DNA from: JADGGV01 sp035715725 | GTDB taxonomy: Bacteria; Gemmatimonadota; Gemmatimonadetes; Longimicrobiales; RSA9 | Length of the DNA stretch: 57,346 bases | NCBI GenBank assembly: GCA_035715725.1 | Contig: DASTKT010000185.1 | Coordinates: 1-57,346 of the forward strand | Direction of reading: 5' to 3' | Part shown: positions 51,086 to 57,346 of the stretch, one piece after another | How positions within the stretch are numbered: the first letter of the stretch is position 1 | Layout of the letters: each line of letters opens with the position of its first letter | The notes under the pieces: model-generated | The model's input: the letters and a program-made list of their open reading frames with translations, nothing else | Told to the model about the DNA's origin: nothing | Database searches by the model: none | Made by a program: the position numbers and the translations under genes

Positions 51086-51745
51086 TCACCCGCGGGCGAG
51101 GGAGCGGCGGAAGACCGACCAGGAGACGGCGAGGGAGATGGCGAGCCAGAGGACGCCCCAGGCGAGGACGGGGATGTGGGTGAGGTGGCTGAGCATGCGC
51201 GCGTCGGAGGGGAGGTCGGGGCGGTCGAGGATGTCGCTCTTGATGTCGAGGACGGCGTACATGCAGCTCGTGAGGCCGACGACGAGGAGGAGCCAGGCGA
51301 CGGCGCGGTGAGGGAGGCGTCGGCCGCCGACGAGGGCGGCGGCGCCGAAGAGGAGGCCGAAGGCGAAGCCGAAGAGGCTGCGGATGTAGAGCGCGGTGAG
51401 CGCGAGCACGGCCAGGCCGAGGAAGGCGAGAACGTGGCCGGCGTTCTTGAGGCGCGCGGCGGAGAGGATGAGCGCGCCCCAGGCGAGGCTGCCGAGGTAG
51501 CCGGCGGAGAGCGTGAGGATGGCGCTGCCGCCGCGGGTGAGCGTCTCGCCGCCCTCGTCGGGCGTGAGGACGATGCGCTCGATGCCGCCGCCGGTCGCGA
51601 CGGCGGCGAGGCCGTGACTGAGCTCGTGGAGGAGGACGACGAAGATGCGGAGCGGATAGAGAATCGGCGTGTTCCAGAGGAGCACGATGCCGACGGCCGT
51701 GGCGAAGAAGACGAGGATCCGGCGGGTACGGGGTCGCATCGGCAT
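51086..51745 (-). CDS. M50-like membrane metallopeptidase
   Basis: A 219-aa protein with about six hydrophobic helices. VVLLHELSHGLAA (residues ~38-50) contains the HExxH zinc motif inside a membrane helix, as in M50/M50B site-2-type proteases. The usual LDG/NPDG third-ligand motif of S2P was not found, and the chain is short, so it fits the compact M50B-like families whose function is unknown. It sits between two GGDEF genes and is divergent from the second. Confidence 0.75.
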   Translation of the reverse strand: MPMRPRTRRILVFFATAVGIVLLWNTPILYPLRIFVVLLHELSHGLAAVATGGGIERIVLTPDEGGETLTRGGSAILTLSAGYLGSLAWGALILSAARLKNAGHVLAFLGLAVLALTALYIRSLFGFAFGLLFGAAALVGGRRLPHRAVAWLLLVVGLTSCMYAVLDIKSDILDRPDLPSDARMLSHLTHIPVLAWGVLWLAISLAVSWSVFRRSLARG

Positions 51746-51982
51746 CGAAGGCTCGCGGTTCGGAGGTCTGATTCTTCTACGCCGCGGCGGGCGGCTACGT
51801 TTCACGGACGGCTGCCGCGGAGCGTCGATGCGGGCGGCGTGTCGGGCTTCAGCGGCCGATCCAAGCTGCCGAGAATTGTAGCACAGACGAAGCGGAGGGA
51901 GCCGGGCCGTGTCCCGCCGCGCCGCGCCCGTCCGACCCGGAGCGGGCGGATTCCAGACGCATCGCGCCGCCGCATCGAGAAC

Positions 51983-53941
51983 ATGGCGAAATTCCCGCTG
52001 CCGAAGGACGAGCTCCTGCGCAAGGCGGTGATCCGGCTCGCGGTCGGACTCACCGTGCTGCTGCTCATCGGGGCTCTGAGCGTCTACCGGATCACCCTGC
52101 TCGGCCAGTCGGACCGGTGGGCGGGACAGTCGCGGGAGGTCATCGAGGCCGTGAGCCGGGTGACGCGCCTGGTGGCGGACGCGGAAGCCGGGCAGCGGGC
52201 CTACGTGCTGACGGGCGACTCGGCGTACCTGAGCCCGGTCGCGCTGGCGGACACGACGGCGCCGGAGATCCTCGCGTCGATCTTCCGGCTGACGGCGGCG
52301 GAGCCGGACCAGAAGGAGCGTCTGGCCGGCGTGGCGCGCGACTACCACGAGCGGATGGCGGACCTGCGGGATGGCGTGGCCGCGTACAACCGCGGCGGCT
52401 CCGTGGCGGCCGTGAAGGTGGTGGAGACGAACCGGGGCCGGGACGCGATGGTGCGCCTGCGGTCCGAGTCCGAGCGGATGGTGGAGGCGGAGCGCAAGCT
52501 GATGGAGGAGCGCGTCGCCCACGTCCGGCGGGAGGCGCTCTGGACGAAGCTGCTCGCCGCGCTGGCGCTGATCTGCGGGATCGGGGTGTCGCTCATCCCG
52601 CTGCTCTCGCTGCACCGGGCGGTCGCGGCCCGTGACGAGGCGCAGGCCCGGCAGAAGGAGCACGAGGAGTACTTCCGCTCGCTGCTGGAGAACGCTTCCG
52701 ACATCCTGGCAATCCTGGATGCGGGCGGGGCGATCCGCTACCTCAGCTCGGCGGCGGAGCGGGTGCTCGGCTTCAACCCGCCGGAGCTGATGGGGCGCAA
52801 TTTCTTCGACCGGCTGCACGCGGACGACCGCGCGCTGGCCCGGGCGGTGTTCGACGAGCGGGGCCGGAAGGCGAAGGACGAGCGGACCACGGAGTTCCGC
52901 GCGCTGCACAAGAACGGGTCGTGGCGGAACCTGTCGGCGCGGATCCAGGACCGGCTGGACCACCCCGCCGTGAAGGGGATCGTCGTCAGTCTGCAGGACG
53001 TCACGGAGCAGCGCCGGATCGAGGAAGCGCTGCGAGAAAGCGAGGAGCGCTACCGCGGGTTGATCGAGATGCTGCCGGAGGCCGTGATCGTGCACAGCGA
53101 GGCGGCGGTCCGGTACATGAACCCGGCGGCGCGGGACCTGTTCGGCTACGCGCCCGACGAGCGGGTGGTGGGCACGCCGATCCTGGAGCTGGTGCACCCG
53201 GAGGACCGGGAGAAGGTGTGGAACCGGATCCAGGTGCTGGACGCGGAGGGCGGCGAGGCGGAGCGCACGGAGGAGCGGCTGCTGCGCGCGGACGGCAGCG
53301 TGATCTACGGCGAGGTGGCGGAGCGGCGGATCTGGTTCGCGGGCGAGCTCGCGATTCAGGCGGTGGTGCGCGACATCACCGCGCGGAAGCGGCTGGAGGG
53401 CGACCTGCGCCGCGCCGCGCTGCGCGACCCGCTGACACAGCTCCCGAACCGGCGCCACTTCGCCGACCAGCTCACGCGCGCGCTGGAGCGCGCCAAGCGC
53501 CGGCCCGACTACCGCTTCGGCGTGCTGTTCGTGGACCTGGACCGGTTCAAGTCGATCAACGACACGCTGGGGCACATGGTCGGCGACCAGTTGCTGGTCG
53601 GGATCGCGGAGCGGCTGCTGGCGAGCGTCCGGCCCGGCGACGTCGTCGCCCGGCTGGGCGGCGACGAGTTCGCGGTCGTGCTGCCGACGCTGCTCGGCAC
53701 GGCGGACGCCGCGCGCGTAGGCGACCGGCTGGTCGAGTCGTTCCGGGAGCCGTTCCGGATCGAGGAGCACGAGGTCAAGGCGACGATCAGCGTCGGCGTG
53801 GCCATCGGCAGCGCGCGCTACGGTTCGGTGGACGACCTGCTGCGCGCGGCGGACCAGGCGATGTACGCGGCGAAGGGCGAGGGCCGCGACCGCTGCATCC
53901 TGATCGAGGAGCTCGAGCCGGCGGCCGAGCCGGGCGACTGA
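51983..53941 (+). CDS. Membrane diguanylate cyclase (CHASE3-PAS-PAS-GGDEF)
   Basis: A 652-aa sensor. A TM helix (~20-40) and a second one (~190-210) flank a periplasmic CHASE3 domain (AGQRAYVLTGDSAYL). Two PAS domains follow (~230-350, LENASDILAILDAGGAIRYLSS; ~355-480, IEMLPEAVIVHSE), then GGDEF (~485-645) with LDRFKSINDTLGH and an intact LGGDEF (~557-562). The RPGD five residues upstream is an intact RxxD I-site. It should make c-di-GMP in response to a periplasmic or PAS-bound signal, with product inhibition. Confidence 0.92.
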   Translation: MAKFPLPKDELLRKAVIRLAVGLTVLLLIGALSVYRITLLGQSDRWAGQSREVIEAVSRVTRLVADAEAGQRAYVLTGDSAYLSPVALADTTAPEILASIFRLTAAEPDQKERLAGVARDYHERMADLRDGVAAYNRGGSVAAVKVVETNRGRDAMVRLRSESERMVEAERKLMEERVAHVRREALWTKLLAALALICGIGVSLIPLLSLHRAVAARDEAQARQKEHEEYFRSLLENASDILAILDAGGAIRYLSSAAERVLGFNPPELMGRNFFDRLHADDRALARAVFDERGRKAKDERTTEFRALHKNGSWRNLSARIQDRLDHPAVKGIVVSLQDVTEQRRIEEALRESEERYRGLIEMLPEAVIVHSEAAVRYMNPAARDLFGYAPDERVVGTPILELVHPEDREKVWNRIQVLDAEGGEAERTEERLLRADGSVIYGEVAERRIWFAGELAIQAVVRDITARKRLEGDLRRAALRDPLTQLPNRRHFADQLTRALERAKRRPDYRFGVLFVDLDRFKSINDTLGHMVGDQLLVGIAERLLASVRPGDVVARLGGDEFAVVLPTLLGTADAARVGDRLVESFREPFRIEEHEVKATISVGVAIGSARYGSVDDLLRAADQAMYAAKGEGRDRCILIEELEPAAEPGD

Positions 53942-53973
53942 AGGCCGGCCGGCGGCGGGCCGGCCCCGGCACG

Positions 53974-54026
53974 ACGCGGAGACGGGGGACGCGGAGAGAT
54001 CGACTCTCCCGCCCCCGTCTCCGCGT
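53974..54026. terminator. Bidirectional terminator-like hairpin
   Basis: ACGCGGAGACGGGGG (53974-53988) and CCCCCGTCTCCGCGT (54012-54026) form a perfect 15-bp stem with a 23-nt loop holding its own GAGAG/CTCTC mini-hairpin. It lies between the convergent diguanylate cyclase and second zwf genes; T-runs are short on both sides. Confidence 0.6.
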
Positions 54027-54048
54027 TCGTGCATCCCGCCGTCCGGAG

Positions 54049-55419
54049 TCAGACCGCCGGGTCGATCCAGCCGCCGTGGCCGGCGGTGAGCTCGTCGGCG
54101 TCCGGCGGGCCCCAGCTCCCCGGGTCATAGGGGTGGACCGGGGCGACGTCGCCGAGGACGGGGTCGACGACGCGCCACGCCTCCTCGACGTAGTCCTGGC
54201 GGGCGAAGCGGCTCGGGTCGCCCTCGAGCGCATCCTGCAGCAGCTCCTGGTAGGCGGCGAGCTCGGTCGGGTCGCCGGCGGCGCGGACGGTGAGCTCGAC
54301 GCACTCGCCGCGCAGCTCGTCGCCGGGGAGCTTGAGGAGCGCACCGACGGCCACCACGAAGTCCGGCGTGAGGCGGAAGCGGTAGTGGTTGGCCGGCGGG
54401 CTCGCGGCGGAGAAGATGGCGGGCGCGCGGCGCAGCTTGACGACCACGTCCGTGGCGGTGACGGGGAGGCCCTTGCCGGCGCGGATGAAGAACGGCACGC
54501 CCGCCCAGCGCCAGGAATCGATGTGGAAGCGGAGCGCGACGTAGGTCTCGACGCGGGAGCCCGCGCGCACGCCGGGCTCCGCGAGGTAGCCGCGGACCTG
54601 GCCGCGCACGACGTCCTCCGGGCGCAGCGGCCGCATCGCCTTCAGGACCTTCACCTTCTCGTCCCGCAGCACGTCGCCCTCCATGCCGGGCGGCGGCTCC
54701 ATGGCGACGTTCGTGAGCACCTGCAGCAGGTGGTTCTGCACGACGTCGCGGAGCGCGCCGGTCTGGTCGTAGAAGGCGCCGCGCCCCTGCACACCGAAGT
54801 CCTCGGCCATGGTGATCTGCACGCTCTCCACGTGATGCCGGTTCCAGATCGGCTCGAGGAAGGCGTTGGCGAAGCGGAAGTAGAGGAGGTTCTGGACCTC
54901 GTTCTTCCCCAGGAAATGGTCGATGCGGTAGACCTCGCTCTCGTCGAAGTAGCGGTGGACGAGCGCGTTCAGCTCGCGGGCGGAGGCGAGGTCGTGGCCG
55001 AACGGCTTCTCGATGACGACGCGGGCGCCCGCGGCGCAGCCGGATCCGCCGAGCCGCTCGAACGCGAGCCCGAAGAGCGATGGCGGGATCGCCAGGTAGT
55101 GGCAGGGATGCGCGGCGGAGCCGAGCTCCTCGCGCAGGCGCCGGAACGTGGCCTCGTCCGCGTAGTCGCCGTCGATGTAGCGCAGGCGGTCCATGAGGCG
55201 GCCGAACGCGGCGGCGTCATAGCCGCCGTAGTGCTCCACGCTGTCGCGGGCGCGTGCCCGGAGCTGGTCGAGGCTCCAGCCGGCCTTGGCCACGCCGATC
55301 ACCGGCAGCTCGAGCTCGCCCTGCCTGGCCAGCGCCTGGAGCGCCGGGAAGATCTTCTTGTACGCCAGGTCGCCGGTGGCGCCGAAGAACACCAACGCGT
55401 CGGCCGGGGTGCGGGTCAT
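54049..55419 (-). CDS. zwf: Glucose-6-phosphate dehydrogenase (second copy)
   Basis: A 456-aa paralogue of the first zwf. FFGATGDLAYKKIFPAL, VIEKPFGHDL and RIDHFLGKNEVQNLLYF are intact, including the catalytic His/Lys region. It differs throughout from the first copy, so this is an ancient paralogue or a separately acquired form, not a recent duplicate. AGGAG lies eight bases before ATG 55419. It is divergent from the GH63-like gene rather than in the PPP operon, suggesting a different regulation or cofactor preference. Confidence 0.96.
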   Translation of the reverse strand: MTRTPADALVFFGATGDLAYKKIFPALQALARQGELELPVIGVAKAGWSLDQLRARARDSVEHYGGYDAAAFGRLMDRLRYIDGDYADEATFRRLREELGSAAHPCHYLAIPPSLFGLAFERLGGSGCAAGARVVIEKPFGHDLASARELNALVHRYFDESEVYRIDHFLGKNEVQNLLYFRFANAFLEPIWNRHHVESVQITMAEDFGVQGRGAFYDQTGALRDVVQNHLLQVLTNVAMEPPPGMEGDVLRDEKVKVLKAMRPLRPEDVVRGQVRGYLAEPGVRAGSRVETYVALRFHIDSWRWAGVPFFIRAGKGLPVTATDVVVKLRRAPAIFSAASPPANHYRFRLTPDFVVAVGALLKLPGDELRGECVELTVRAAGDPTELAAYQELLQDALEGDPSRFARQDYVEEAWRVVDPVLGDVAPVHPYDPGSWGPPDADELTAGHGGWIDPAV

Positions 55420-55690
55420 GGTCCGGGCTCCTGCGCGCCCTGCGCGCGGCCGGGTGCGCTCCCGACGGGGCGCACGGGTGAGGGCGGTGGGCGCGGCGGC
55501 CGCGGTCGTGTGGGGGCGAGAGGCGCGCGGCCCCGCTGTCGACGGGGCGCACGCCACCGGAGGAGCCTGACGCGCCTGCGGGGTACGTTGACAAATCGTA
55601 TGGGCTCATAAATAGATCGACGGTGCCGCGCGGGAAAGAGATGCCGCCGCGCCGACGCGGGACGCCGCCTGCCGCCGGAGGTTCGACGCC
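55420..55690. promoter_or_regulatory. Divergent promoter region of zwf-2 and the GH63-like gene
   Basis: A plus-strand TTGACA (55588-55593) with an AT-rich CATAAATAGAT patch 15-17 bases later is a good promoter for the glucosidase. No promoter for zwf-2 was resolved. The intergenic length (~270 bases) leaves room for a shared operator. Confidence 0.5.

Positions 55691-57346
<1,656 letters not shown>

Overview
The window is a GC-rich bacterial chromosome segment of about 57 kb, densely packed with genes that often overlap by 1-4 bases (ATGA or GTGA junctions). The organism is a diderm: it carries genes for lipid A and LPS (an LpxH-like hydrolase, a heptose adenylyltransferase, an LptE-type lipoprotein), a LolB-like lipoprotein, a TonB-dependent receptor and an Omp85-type barrel. 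The 16S fragment and the overall gene style suggest Gemmatimonadota or a relative. That placement is an inference from about 110 nt of 16S and gene content; no database search was run.

Layout. 1-740: the 5' end of a 16S rRNA gene on the minus strand, with a readable promoter and a boxB/boxA-like leader, preceded by tRNA-Lys, tRNA-His and tRNA-Arg. 1.0-3.0 kb: a three-gene overlapping plus-strand unit ending in a CPA2-type cation/proton antiporter. 3.1-7.3 kb: tRNA-Pro with its terminator, then a minus-strand operon (LolB-like lipoprotein, lptE, hemC, rfaE2, rph, rdgB). 7.6-11.1 kb: three tiny membrane proteins and a two-gene unit with a Vps62-like, coiled-coil, membrane-anchored protein. 11.4-20.5 kb: a minus-strand cluster with a 995-aa metallopeptidase-like/TolB-propeller/Omp85-barrel fusion, a HEAT-repeat cyclophilin lipoprotein, a thioesterase, a two-module ALDH16-type dehydrogenase and deoC. 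20.5-29.2 kb: lpxH-like gene, a gene-poor stretch holding a 78-bp-arm inverted repeat, murI, a DUF5683 protein, a lipid kinase, recX, a DHA2 transporter and an M3 oligopeptidase. 29.2-33.6 kb: TonB receptor, quinone oxidoreductase and flavin reductase. 33.7-42.7 kb: a plus-strand carbon-metabolism unit (gnd, HAD phosphatase, pgi, glk, tkt, zwf, pgl). 42.9-49.3 kb: PIG-L-type hydrolase, a possible PilZ-like remnant, mreB, an EEP-fold phosphatase, cardiolipin synthase and a glycosyltransferase. 49.6-53.9 kb: two GGDEF proteins, one with a degenerate signature, flanking an M50-like membrane peptidase. 54.0-57.3 kb: a second zwf divergent from a GH63-like glucosidase that runs off the end.

How the genes work together. 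The 33.7-42.7 kb unit phosphorylates glucose (glk), converts it to F6P (pgi) or routes it through the whole oxidative pentose phosphate branch (zwf, pgl, gnd) and transketolase. The second zwf and the GH63-like enzyme suggest a separate entry of glucoside-derived glucose into the same pathway. DeoC beside an aldehyde dehydrogenase suggests deoxyribose breakdown with acetaldehyde oxidation. The two GGDEF proteins suggest c-di-GMP synthesis by one and possibly c-di-GMP sensing by the other. The most unusual items are the peptidase-propeller-barrel fusion, the lipoprotein whose signal peptide is built from a 9-bp tandem repeat, the 539-bp inverted-repeat element and the degenerate GGDEF protein with an intact I-site.
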